A DNA stretch of 64,000 nucleotides, from positions 57,589,475 to 57,653,474 of the forward strand of contig CM070877.1 of the NCBI GenBank assembly GCA_036365515.1, given 5' to 3'. Position 1 is the first letter of the stretch. Every line of letters starts with the position of its first letter. This document shows, one piece after another, positions 21,963 to 31,578 of the stretch. The notes under the pieces were generated by a model. That model ran no database searches, was not told where the DNA came from, and saw only the letters and a program-made list of their open reading frames with translations. The DNA comes from Torymus aiolomorphi (lineage: Eukaryota > Arthropoda > Insecta > Hymenoptera > Torymidae). The position numbers and the translations under genes were made by a program.

Positions 21963-22430
21963 GTTCCACTACAATAACACACGATCGCCTCTGTGATTGT
22001 TGACAGCTTTCCGTCTGCTGTCGGTTGGCCCGCTGAATTCAAAATTCGCCGTTGGGATGATTAGAAAGCTGCCGCAGTAGGAACCGTACGCCGACTTGCA
22101 GTGTGGTGCAGTGCAGTGGAGGAGTGGTGGCCAGCAAATGCTGATACGTGGTGTTGGTGCTGGTGATGGAGTTAACACTCACCGATGGTGAAAGCCGGGA
22201 TTTGCTCGTTGATGGTAGCTATGATTGCCAGCCTTGGAGGTTAGGGCAAGTGTCTTCAATAGAAAAGTAACTCCTGGCTCATAGGACACCGTGTAAAACA
22301 TGGGCCCTTAGGCGAGGAGCTTGAGAGCCGGTGGAGCCACTTTTCTGTCAACAAAGCACTCCAAGGAGTGAAAGAATATTTCAGAAATGCACGAAAAAGT
22401 CGGGAGCAAAATTCAAAGATGTTGACACTT
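21963..22430 (-). other. 5' UTR of non-LTR copy 2
   Basis: Leader between ORF1 and the GA run; no gene and no obvious match to the copy 1 leader at 9830-10440, so the leaders differ between copies. Confidence 0.5.
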
Positions 22431-22440
22431 ACCCGTCGAC

Positions 22441-22450
22441 AGAGAGAGCC

Positions 22451-22514
<64 letters not shown>
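22441..22514. repeat. (GA)n microsatellite
   Basis: GA run at the 5' side of copy 2; the open frames coding RERERE or SLSLSL through it are artefacts. Confidence 0.95.
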
Positions 22515-22521
<7 letters not shown>

Positions 22522-23210
22522 CTGAAGGAGCGCGTGTGCCTCGAGCGGGCATAATGGCATCGCGTGCGGTATTCGAGTGTGCCTGTGAGACGGAGACAGA
22601 GCGCGAGCCTGTCAGCGGCACTTCGTGTACCATGTGCGCGCGCTGGGAGGGAGAGCGGCATCGGCCTGTCTTCCGCATCAAGGCGCGCGAAGCAGACATC
22701 GACTGAGCTCCCGTATGCGACCGTGAGAGGGGAGGAGAAGTCAAAGGCGCCCTGCACAGCCATGTATAGAGGAGCGCGCGACAGAATAAGCGAGTGGAAG
22801 AGGTAGCGCAAGTCGATCGATTTCGGGTAATGCACGCAACGACTTTACGTGAGCGGGGAAATTAAGTATGGCCATACGACGGAAAATTAAGCGAACAGTG
22901 AAATAAAAAAAATGCGTAGCGGCCGATTGTGGTTCGTAGATAGAATTTTATGATTAATTAAATATGCATATAAATATTAATTCGAATTAATTATTAATTA
23001 TTATTATTATTATTATTACTATTATTATTAATTAATTATTCTGTATACAGATAAAATAAATCTCGAGTAATCCTTGCGAAGGCAAAAGGAATAAAAATTT
23101 AGTACGTCTATAAAATTAATAACTTGGTACGGCAGAAGGAAAATACCTGCAATAAAATTGATAATTTTAAGGAAAAATGTACACTTAATTATCTTAAAAT
23201 TCTTGTTGTC
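22515..23210 (+). other. Copia internal region, non-coding
   Basis: GC-rich leader sequence to about 22870, then AT-rich with a short (ATT)n run at about 22996-23035. GCGACAG and GCGAGTG, frequent in the rest of the Copia, occur near 22776-22797. No gene seen. Confidence 0.4.
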
Positions 23211-23270
23211 AAATCTTGTATGAACTCGTAGTGCTTGCGTTCGGCACAGTTTGTTCACTAAAAGATTTTA
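23211..23270 (+). repeat. 60 bp repeat, copy a
   Basis: Matches 23362-23422 and 24167-24226 around ACTCGTAGTG.TTG.GTTC. The TATA-like word of the other copies is altered here (TTGTATGAAC) and no ORF follows. Confidence 0.8.
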
Positions 23271-23361
23271 TTACTGAAACGGCAAGGTTTCTTTATTCAA
23301 AGTTTTTATCATATACATGGTATTTGCAGTCGATTGATCTCAGAACTTTGCTGTTACTTTG

Positions 23362-23430
23362 AAATCTTATATAAACTCGTAGTGCTTGTGTTCGGCACGG
23401 TTTGTTTATTGAAAGATTTTTGTAACAACA
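23362..23430 (+). promoter_or_regulatory. repeat copy b with TATA-like box before a 39-codon ORF
   Basis: TATATAAA at 23368-23375, then the conserved ACTCGTAGTGCTTGTGTTC and TTTGTTTATTGAAAGATTTT. The ATG at 23431 lies 63 bases after the TATA start, exactly as in copy c. A core promoter is inferred from spacing and conservation only. Confidence 0.4.
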
Positions 23431-23550
23431 ATGACGTTGGACGAACAGCGCATCTTGAAAGATGCAATCGAAAAGGCAGAGTTAGAGGACCGATCGCTGC
23501 TAATGCCGTGTTGCCACAAAGGCAGGAATGCCTCTCAAAATAGCGAGTGA
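23431..23550 (+). CDS. 39-aa ORF b, unknown
   Basis: Unknown short protein. It shares the pattern LDE..IL.DA...A...R...C.KG with the ORF at 24236-24355, and both have the same length and the same upstream repeat. The KG position in the sister ORF is encoded by AAAG|GTATGG, a good splice donor; here it is AAAG|GCAGGA, so the reading frame may be the first exon of something longer. It contains two adjacent Cys in CCHKG. No known family was recognised. It lies in the region of the Copia where gag would be expected but does not look like Copia gag. Confidence 0.35.
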   Translation: MTLDEQRILKDAIEKAELEDRSLLMPCCHKGRNASQNSE

Positions 23551-24166
23551 AATGAGACGGACAAAAGCGAGTGAAATGGGACGGAGAAAAGCGAGTGAGA
23601 ATGTTGCGAACAGGTCGAGTCCGGTACCGGAGACGAGTGAGTCGAGAAAGAACGACAGAAAGAAGAGACAGATAACGACAGTGATGAGCGACAGAGCGAA
23701 GGCGACGGTGTTTCTACGACGAGTGTAAACGATGAAATTTTGAGAGGTAAATCAAGTATATCAAACGTACGAAAGTTAAATCCAATTGGTACATATACAA
23801 AAATTATATGTAAATAAAAACATGATACCACATTTTAATTCTACAAAAGTAAATCTAGCTAGTGAAAACATTAATGATAAATGTACTTTAATAATACAAG
23901 AACAACTCCGAATCATTTTGACGCAAATGATAGAGTTTAATCGGAAAAATGAGCGAACTGGCGAGTGACGATAAAGCAAGGGATGAGCGACTGTATCGGA
24001 GGGGAAAGCGTGTAACGGCGACTGAAATACAGGCCGGAAAGTCTAATAATAATCCGACAAACGGTGATGAAATTTTGAAGGATAAGATCGTTGTTATTTG
24101 AATAAAATCGATAACAAGTTAAATGAAATGGCGACTGATTTACCTTAAAATCCCGTTCTTTTTTTA
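23551..24166 (+). other. Copia internal region between mini-ORFs
   Basis: A 24 bp unit around AGCGAGTGAAATG is repeated at 23543, 23567 and 23590 (third copy partial). The open frame 23528-23728 across it is basic (ASEMGRRK-type repeats) and unrecognised. Possible small exon ends (TTGAGAG|GTAAAT at about 23741) were seen but cannot be confirmed. Confidence 0.35.
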
Positions 24167-24235
24167 AAATCCTATATAAACTCGTAGTGTTTGTGTTCAA
24201 CACGGTTTGTTTATTGAAAGATTTTAATTGCAGAC
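24167..24235 (+). promoter_or_regulatory. repeat copy c with TATA-like box before a 39-codon ORF
   Basis: TATATAAA at 24173-24180 followed by the same conserved words as copy b. The ATG at 24236 is 63 bases after the TATA start. Just before it stands TTTAATTGCAG, which also looks like a splice acceptor. Confidence 0.4.
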
Positions 24236-24355
24236 ATGGCATTCAAGATGCTGGATGAAACATGTATCTTAATAGATGCTTTTCATCAGGCAAAAGTAGA
24301 CGGGCGACCGATGATAATACTTTATTGCTGGAAAGGTATGGGAAGTATCTCTTGA
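24236..24355 (+). CDS. 39-aa ORF c, unknown
   Basis: Sister of the 23431-23550 ORF: starts MAFKMLDETCILIDAF, ends around ILYCWKGMGSIS. Conserved with ORF b at the acidic LDE, IL, DA, central Ala, Arg and C-terminal C.KG. The duplication covers at least the 60 bp upstream repeat and the ORF, about 805 bp apart. A donor-like AAAG|GTATGG falls at the KG position. Function unknown; it may be cargo of the Copia or an old captured fragment. Confidence 0.35.
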   Translation: MAFKMLDETCILIDAFHQAKVDGRPMIILYCWKGMGSIS

Positions 24356-24904
24356 AGTAATGACGGAATAGAGACGGAGGAAGACGACAGAGACTATACC
24401 GCAATAGGCGCGACAAAGGGCGAGTGGTAGCAGTGGCTGGTGTGAGAGTAAGTAAAAGCGACAGAGTCAAAGAGAGACAGAAACATGTTATATGGTAAGG
24501 ATTATTTAAACGTATGTTAATACGGCAGAAAATAAATTGAGAAAGTCCACATATATTTGATAATTCGAGTTTCGTAATTTCACGCAGGTGAAAATTAATA
24601 TAAATAAAATCAAATATAAATAAAACATTGCATATAAGAGACGGAAAATCAAAATTGAATTTTGAATAAGACTGAATGTTATTGTGTGATAGAAATATAT
24701 ATGAATGATATTTTCAGAATTCTCTTAGATCTGATTTACAAATGAACGACCTGTTGTATATGACTAAATCAATTGTAAAAGCGAGTGTTAATCTAAATAA
24801 AACTATTTTGATGTGTTCGATGAACGTAAGTTTAGAATTCGAGACCACTGTAACATTAAAGTGACAGAGCATAGACAGTTTTATAACATGCAGTATAAGA
24901 ACCA

Positions 24905-25138
24905 TTGAAAGAAATGGCGACAGTTTTCGTTGATGGTGTTGAGGACTTCGTAATAATTTATAATAATTTGGCTGAAGTTGTTTTTCAGATCGAGAAAAAA
25001 AATGGTTTTTATTTATACTGCTATAAACGTGACGTTGCAGGTTTTAAGTATACTGATATAAAATCTGAAAGCATGATATTAAAACAATTGTCATATATCA
25101 TGATATTGTATCGTGATGAATTTGGGGACTGTATATGA
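24905..25138 (+). CDS. 77-aa ORF, unknown, cut by a MITE
   Basis: Begins MKEMATVFVDGVEDFVII and contains NGFYLYCYKRD, loosely like the YCWKG end of the mini-ORFs, but the similarity is weak. Its stop comes from the first bases of the foldback MITE at 25131. Beyond the MITE a short open stretch (ELRIFEKSSMLHE) could be its former continuation, though the frame does not join simply. No family recognised. Confidence 0.3.
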   Translation: MKEMATVFVDGVEDFVIIYNNLAEVVFQIEKKNGFYLYCYKRDVAGFKYTDIKSESMILKQLSYIMILYRDEFGDCI

Positions 25139-25652
25139 GGCATTTCACGTCAGCTCTCCAGGCGCGGCGCGCGAGCGCGAAATCATGCTGTTTTCAGCTT
25201 GTGATTGAAGGGCTAAGATGTATCTAAAAAAAATAATCCCCAAGTGATTTCGATGTATTTTTTCCTCAGCTTTCCGATGGTGCTATTAGTTTCTCAAAAT
25301 TTTTCAATTCTAACCTCAAGAAAATATAAAACGTGTTATATCTCAAAAACTATATTTTTAATATTTTTTTTGACCTCCTAAATCAAAAGAGGAGGAAATT
25401 TTACATGGATATAGCCTTTTTCTACATAGGGGTTTTTTGATTTTTTCGAGATATTATTCAAGAAATACTTAGAATTGAAAATTTTTGATAAACTAATAGC
25501 ACCATTGGAAAGCTGAGGAAAAAATACATCGAAACCACTTGGGGATTATTTTTTTTAGATACATCTTAGCCCTTCAAACACAAGCTGAAAACAGCATGAT
25601 TTCGCGCTCGCGCGCCGCGCCTGGAGAGCTGACGTGAAACGCCTCATATACG
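25131..25652. mobile_element. foldback MITE, 522 bp
   Basis: Ends GTATATGAGGC and GCCTCATATAC, with inverted arms of about 190 bp that are nearly identical (both carry CAGGCGCGGCGCGCGAGCG and TCCTCAGCTTTCC). The centre is AT-rich. No coding capacity. TATA or TA could be the target duplication, which would fit a Tc1/mariner-mobilised MITE. Confidence 0.85.
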
Positions 25653-26118
25653 AGCTTAGGATATTCGAAAAGAGTTCTATGCTTCATGAAATAATAAGCG
25701 ATCTGGCGACTATGTCGTGAATCACAACGGAAGTAAAAGACTAGAATCTGATTAACATGCTGATGGCAAATTTGCGCGACTGGACATGTTGAGAAAAAGG
25801 CGGTGTGAAAACTGGAAAAGTCAGCACGTAAAATAAAGCGAGTGATCGATAATCAGCAAACTTAGAAGACGACAGTATATTACTGAATATGAACGAACGA
25901 AACGTACAAGCATACAATGCTGGACTTCTTTTCACTTCAACCGCATAGAACAATGCTATTTAATCCAGATTTGTGACAGATACTGAAGCGACAGAACATT
26001 TCGAATAATTCGAGTGTCATTTTTAAAAGGACTGAGTATGTAACAATATGAAAATAAATGTACATATAAAAGCGACAGAATAAACTTCAGATCGGAGGGA
26101 GTCGGCTCAGTTGAAGTA
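25653..26118 (+). other. Copia internal region, no gene recognised
   Basis: AT-rich, no convincing frame; contains several GCGACAG/GCGAGTG words (25836, 25987, 26071). Confidence 0.3.
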
Positions 26119-26649
26119 TTAGCGAACGATAATAAAATACTAAAAATTGATATTTATGATCCGATATCAAAAGCAAGTTTTATATCAGGCATTTACTATA
26201 AACCCTACTGGATAATAGAATTTGAAATAAATAAAGTGACTGTTATTTCCAATGTAGACAGAAATAGGGCTGTAGCTTATATAACTACGAGAAACATGAC
26301 TAAACGTGAAGCGAAAGAGACAGTAGAAGCGTGTATAAACGAAAGTAAGACTGAAGATAGAGACTGTGAAACTGATACTGTGATATGTTCAGACTTCGAT
26401 AATACCATACGCGATCGAAAAATAAGCGACGTGAATGAAGCGAGAGAGAATGAAAATCCAACATGCGACATAGAGTTGGAAGAGAAGTTGAACAAGTCAC
26501 AGGTAAATAATCAGGCCATGTTATGGCATGTACGTTTGGGTCATGCGTTCGTCAGTTATTTGAAAGAACTAAAAAAAAAAATGTCAGAGATTAAAGAACT
26601 TAAAAAGGTCGTTTCGATTACTTTATACAAAAGTGTGAAATATGTATGA
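26119..26649 (+). pseudogene. Copia pol: pre-integrase domain
   Basis: The protein read from about 26119 has IDIYDPISKASFISGIYY and, after a variable linker, the GAG_pre-integrase signature LWHVRLGHAF (about 26520), then KELKKKMSEI. In Copia this follows the protease and precedes the integrase. The frame ends at 26649 and the integrase continues in another frame. A protease DSGA box was not found upstream. Confidence 0.8.
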
Positions 26650-27507
26650 TTTCCAAAATTAAAACATTGCCGTTCAAAATAACGAGGCAGCGAGCGACAG
26701 AGCCTATGCAGATTATACATGCAGATGTCATGGGCATGATAAGTCCTGCTTCGTATCCGAAGGGATACAAATACATTTCTGTATTTATAGATGATTTCTC
26801 GCATTTGGCTATAGCTTACGCGATGAAAACTAAAGATGAGACTGGTCATTGTTTAGAATCTTTTGTAAAGAGTGCTCGAGATCTGTTAGGCAAAGATCCG
26901 AAGGTTTGTAACTTGCGAAGCGATCAGGGGACTGAGTTTACGGGTGGTTATACGACTGAAGTTTTTGAAGCGACTGAATGCTGAACTACAGTTGGCATGT
27001 CCTGATACGCTTCAACACAATGGTGTAGCTGAAAGGTTCAACCAGACGATCCAGAGGTAAGTGCGAGCGCTGATGTACGATTCTGGACTTCCCGAGAACA
27101 TATCGGATCTGGCTTTCAACGCAGCGGTATATGCGTATAATAGAACACCAAATAAATGACATAATATGATTTCACCTATTCAAGTATTCAATCCAAATCA
27201 CAGAGTGGACAATACACAGTTAAAACGTTTCGGGTGTTTGGCTTACATGAAGGTACAACGTAAAACAGGGCCAAAATTCAGATTCATAGGAAGGAGAGTT
27301 ATACTGGTGGGATATAAAGAGACTGGATATTTATTTCTCAAACCAGAGGAAGGCAAGTTTTACGAAAGCTGTGATGTTAACTTCAACGAAAAACTAGTAT
27401 TTGGTAATAAATATAAAAAGACGAACATAAGCGACTGGGAGACTTATGGTTTGTTGAGTTTAACTCTGAAGCGACGGAGAAAACTGTATCGGAGGGAGCG
27501 ACAGTGA
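26646..27507 (+). pseudogene. Copia pol: integrase
   Basis: DDE integrase core: IIHADVMGMISPAS (first Asp), SVFIDDFSHLAIAY, NLRSDQGTEFTGGY (second Asp), then in a shifted frame LACPDTLQHNGVAERFNQTIQR (Glu region). After two stops the C-terminal part follows ([34 protein letters not shown]). Lesions: one extra T in the run near 26966 shifts the frame, a stop at about 27058 (QR*VR), and another at 27157 (NK*HN). Confidence 0.88.
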
Positions 27508-27584
27508 AAAGAGGACGTGGTCGTCCGATAAAAGCGAAAGCTAATTCAACTCAAAAGACAGTCCACTAGAACGACGGTACATGC

Positions 27585-29181
27585 TATGTTCGCTGCTGTG
27601 AATAGAGATCTATTTAGTTACCAAGAGGCAATGAAAGCGACTGAGAAATGGGAATGGATTGAAGCCATTAATAATGAGCTTGAGTCTATGAATATAAACT
27701 GAGTGTGGGAACTGGTGGACAGAAAAACAGCACCTAGCGACGGAAAGCGACAGAACGTAATTGACTCAAGGTGGGTACAGAAGATAAAGATCGAACCAGA
27801 TGGTAATATCTGATATAAAGCTCCTCTGGTCATCCGGGGCTTTAAGGATAAAAATGAATACGATTTACAGGAGACGTATGCCCCTGTTTCTCGACTGCCT
27901 TTAATTCAAATGACACTTGCGATAGCAAATAAGTTCGATCTTGAACTCTGTCAAATGAACGTAATGACAGAATTTTGGAATGGCCGTCTGAATGTTCCAG
28001 TATTCATGGAAATTCCGGAAGGAATAGCATGTTCGACCGAGATTAAGCGACAGAAAGTGTGTAAGCTTAAAAAGGCTGTATACGGAGTGCTGGAACCAGA
28101 GGTTCACTGAAACTGTGAAAAGATTTGGGTTGAAACCGGACTTCTACGAACCATGTTTGTTTACTTGGCATGACGGGAACAAATTTCTGATTTTAGTCTT
28201 GTATGTCGACAATATACTTTTGGCGTGTAACAACAGTGAAAAATTAAAGGAAATAAAAACCAGTCTTAAAAGAAATTTCGAAATGACAGATATAGGTGAG
28301 CCAAAGTCTTTTCATAGTTTAGAGATTCAGAGAGACAGAAAATCTCGAACGTTAAAAATTCATCAGAAAAATTACATCATCAAAATTTTGATTAAATTTG
28401 GCTATCAGGATGTGCACCCACAGCGAGCGCCTATGATTACAAATCAAGTTGCGAACAGACAGCGAAAAGAGCGAGAGGAAAAAGAAAATATAAGCGAACT
28501 TATAACGACTGAAAATAACCATAACAGACCCTATCGTGAAGTGATAGGTACTCTCCTGTATCTGGCAAATGCATGTAGATCTGACATAGCTTACGCGGTG
28601 AACGTGTTAGCAGACATCAAATTAAACTGACAGATAGCGACTGGCAGGGAGTAGAGCGAGTGCTTAAGTACTTAAAGGGAACTGCAACAATGGGTTTAAA
28701 TTATCTTGGCAACAGCGACTGTTTTGAAGGCTATTCTGATGCGAGTTTCGGCAACCGTAAAAACTCGTTGACGACAAGCGGCTATATAATTAAACTCTTT
28801 GGAGATACCATAGCTTGGAGAACACGCAAATAACGCTATATGAAACTATCTACTTGTCAGGCGGAGTATGTATCGATGGGCGACTGTAGCCAAGAGCTGG
28901 TATCAATACACAATTCTCTAGTGAACGTGTTGTCCGAAAAATTCACACCGATAACGTTATGGTACGGTAATCGATCGGCTGAAACGAACGTGAAAACAGG
29001 CGACGGTATTAAATTGCGAAATATAACTGATATTAGAGAGAATTACATGAGCGAGTGTGTTGAGCGACTGTTGATATGCGTGATGTGGATAGCATCTAAG
29101 GAACAGGAGGCAGATGTGATGACTGAGTCTCTGTCCTTTGAATTGCATAAGAAATTAGTTAAACTAATTTCGAACTTGTAA
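27585..29181 (+). pseudogene. Copia pol: reverse transcriptase and RNase H
   Basis: Order: EAMKATEKWEWIEAINNEL, DSRWVQKIKIEPDG, APVSRLPLIQM, YGVLEPEVH, then in a shifted frame KRFGLKPDFYEPCLFTW, LYVDNILLACN, TLLYLANACRSDIAYAVN. RNase H follows with KYLKGTATMGLNY, YSDASFGN, STCQAEYVSMGDCS and ends KLVKLISNL. The catalytic YVDD is YVDN and the first catalytic Asp motif MDVKTAFL is MNVMTEFW, so two of three polymerase Asp are gone. Several stops (27704, 27812, 28630, 28833) and a frameshift near 28095 also break it. Confidence 0.9.
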
Positions 29182-29305
29182 TTATGATCTGTTATTAATA
29201 TTTGTTTTGTTTGTATTGCAGAAAGCAAATAAAAAGAAACGGAGCCGAGGATGGTGAGGGAGAGAAAAACCCGACCAAAAAGCAATTGGTCTGGTTACAC
29301 AGCTT

Positions 29306-29323
29306 AAGAGGCCCGGGAGGGAG
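29306..29323 (+). promoter_or_regulatory. Copia polypurine tract
   Basis: AAGAGGCCCGGGAGGGAG directly abuts the 3' LTR, the position where plus-strand synthesis is primed; three Cs interrupt it. Confidence 0.65.
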
Positions 29324-29618
29324 TGTTAGAAATACGGGCCTGGCTCAACTGTTTCGTACGTTGCTTAGCGCTCTCCCCTTTACCCCTCGTCTAGTCCTCT
29401 TTTGTTCTAGGAGAGCCGCGCCTGCCGCCGGCCAGCGACAGTCAGTGCTCCTTTAGAGCTGTTACTGAGAGCATCGGTGTTATTCTAAATCCTTTTATAC
29501 TTTTAGTATCTTTTGTAAGAGCGATAGTTCAACGACCGTGTTAATAAATATTCTTTATTAAATAAAGCGTGTGTGTTTTATATCTTCATTACTCCTTTTT
29601 CCAAGCATAACTCTAACA
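29324..29618 (+). repeat. Copia 3' LTR
   Basis: 295 bp partner of 16007-16301, followed by the GTATT duplication. Confidence 0.93.
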
Positions 29619-29623
29619 GTATT

Positions 29624-31105
29624 AATATTCAAATATTTTTTTATTTTCACTCCATTACACTAACAAAAATCTAAAGGCAAATGAGTGTTTTATCAAGTTG
29701 TTTATTTAGTACGTAGTTTTTATTCCTTAAAATAGTAGATATTCTTACAAGGGGAGAAAATGGAACTTCCGCACGTACGAGCTGAATGTACCAAGTTCCA
29801 TTTTTCTTCCGTGCAAGAAATAGTATTTTTCTCTATCACAGGGCGAAAGTACGTCCACTATTTAGTCGAAAAAAGTTGAAATCACCGTTGCTATAACCTT
29901 CCAGCTGACAGTTGCGTTACGCGGCCATGTTGCTACTTTCGTAGTAAGGCCAGCTGCTAGCATCGCTGCGCTCTTGTGGCTATTCCACGCAGTGCTTGCA
30001 GCTTATATGATTCGTCTGATCTGCTTGCCTGCTCTTTCCCGTTGTGCGTGCGTATGTGTGTCCGATGCCCGCCCAACATTTGCTGGTTGGGGCGGGCATC
30101 GAAAATACATGAACAAACAGATTATTACGTATACACGTGAGTCAAGAAAAGAGGGATAGATAAAGAGGATATTTTCAAATAAATAAACATGAATTTATTA
30201 ATAAATAGTTCAATTTTCAGTCTCTATTTTTATAAAAACATTTATCCACTTTCATTTCAATAAAATAGTCACTTATATTTATTATAGTATTTTAACTTTT
30301 TCTATAATCACGAAGTATCTTATGACTATTTATTGCAATTTTCGCACGAATACCTTGATAAAAGCATGTGCGGTATATCCGGCGTAAAAATTCAACGGAA
30401 CCATTTAGCGAGAGAGAGGTTTTTTTCGTGAATGTCTTGCTCTCACGGGCTTTAATGGTTTCATTTAATTTTTCGGAACGCCATGGGATAGCACCCTCAC
30501 AGGCTTAAATGCGTTCGGCCTAATTTTTGGGACCTCCATGGGATCGCACCCTCACAGGCTTTAATGCGTTCCGTTTAATTTTTCGCAACGCATAGGATAG
30601 CACCCTATTTGTGAGAGCGACGTGCTATTTATCGGTGGATATAGTGACCATCCTTCTTGAGAACGCCACGCTCCCAATGCGAGACAGTTGCGCACCGAAG
30701 TCGCACTATGCCGCGACTTGCGCGCGGCAACTGTTACAGGCGTGTCAGCAATGGGTTAAAGTGCTACTTCTTCTAGCCTAAGCGAACGGCGTAATCACGT
30801 ACTTTCGCCCAAGGGATGGAGAAAATATTTTTTTTTGCTTATTTCAAAACACTTAACTATGATTATTACTTACAAAAACCATTTTCTCAAATTATTTTAT
30901 CTGACTTTCATTTTTTTAAATATGGTAATAGATCAAAGTAGGGGGATATTACCCTCATAAAAACTTGTTTCGTAAAAATTTTCGAAATACATCAATTTTA
31001 TTTATGATATTCTTTTAACTAGATTGAGTTAAAAAAAAGTATTATTTATATAATTTTCATACTCGAAGAAAAAAGATTTTGCACCAAAGAAATAGGTAAT
31101 GTTAC
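29624..31105. other. non-coding with a GC hairpin and a tandem repeat
   Basis: No gene seen. 30063-30101 is a strong hairpin (CGATGCCCGCCC-AAC against GTTGGGGCGGGCATCG, one bulge). 30442-30605 holds three units of 54-55 bp, each beginning CTCAC(A/G)GG and ending near GGATAGCACC. The rest is AT-rich. Confidence 0.6.
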
Positions 31106-31546
31106 CATTAAAAATATTACTTATGTCGACTGCAATTTACTATCAACTGATAAGAATTTTTCCATCGGTCTTACAGTCTTACAAATTAAATTAAAATAAT
31201 TAATATTTATGGCAGTCAGATTGCCCTTGTTTATAATCACCCCCGCAGAATCTGAAATAAAAACTTAATTAAAACCTGGAAAAAACTTTGTTAGCAAAGG
31301 ACAATCTGACTTTTTTTGGTGAAATTTGGTGGTGGGGGGCAGTCAGATCGTCCTTTGCTAACAAAGTTTTTTACAGGTTTTAATTAAGTTTTTATTTCAG
31401 ATTCTGCGCGGGTGATTATAAACAAGGGCAATCTGACTGCCATAACTATTAATTATTTTAATTTAATTTGTAAGACTGCAAGACCGATGGAAAAATTCTT
31501 ATCAATTGATAGTAAATTACAGTCGACATAAGTAATATTTTTAATG
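31106..31546. repeat. inverted repeat at the Penelope 5' end
   Basis: Two arms of about 205 bp (31106-31310 and 31342-31546) separated by a 31 bp spacer, highly similar, sharing TTTGTTAGCAAAGGAC and CAATCTGACTGCC words. Confidence 0.88.
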
Positions 31547-31578
31547 ATAAAACTAAGATCTATTAAAGGTGGGGTAAA

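Larger units (their letters stand above)
16825..22430 (-). mobile_element. CR1/Jockey-type non-LTR retrotransposon, copy 2
   Basis: Full-length minus-strand relative of the element at 5961-11692, nested in the Copia leader. Order in the sense direction: 5' UTR (about 22430-21963), ORF1 (21962-20186), ORF2 (about 20164-17327), 3' UTR (17326-16846), then a (TATC)n tail on the sense strand at about 16825-16845. Its 5' side abuts a (GA)n run. Confidence 0.85.
16007..29618 (+). mobile_element. Copia-type LTR retrotransposon (complete ends, decayed)
   Basis: LTRs at 16007-16301 and 29324-29618, both 295 bp, TGTTAGA...TCTAACA, differing at 9 positions by my count (about 3 percent). The element is flanked by a perfect 5 bp duplication GTATT (16002-16006 and 29619-29623), so both LTRs belong to one insertion. 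Primer site 16302-16317, polypurine tract about 29306-29323, pol remains 26119-29181 in the Copia order (pre-integrase, integrase, reverse transcriptase, RNase H). A 5.6 kb non-LTR element and a 522 bp MITE are inserted inside. Confidence 0.92.

Noticed and set aside
22331..22835. Frames coding RERERE and SLSLSL
   Set aside because: Artefact of the GA microsatellite.
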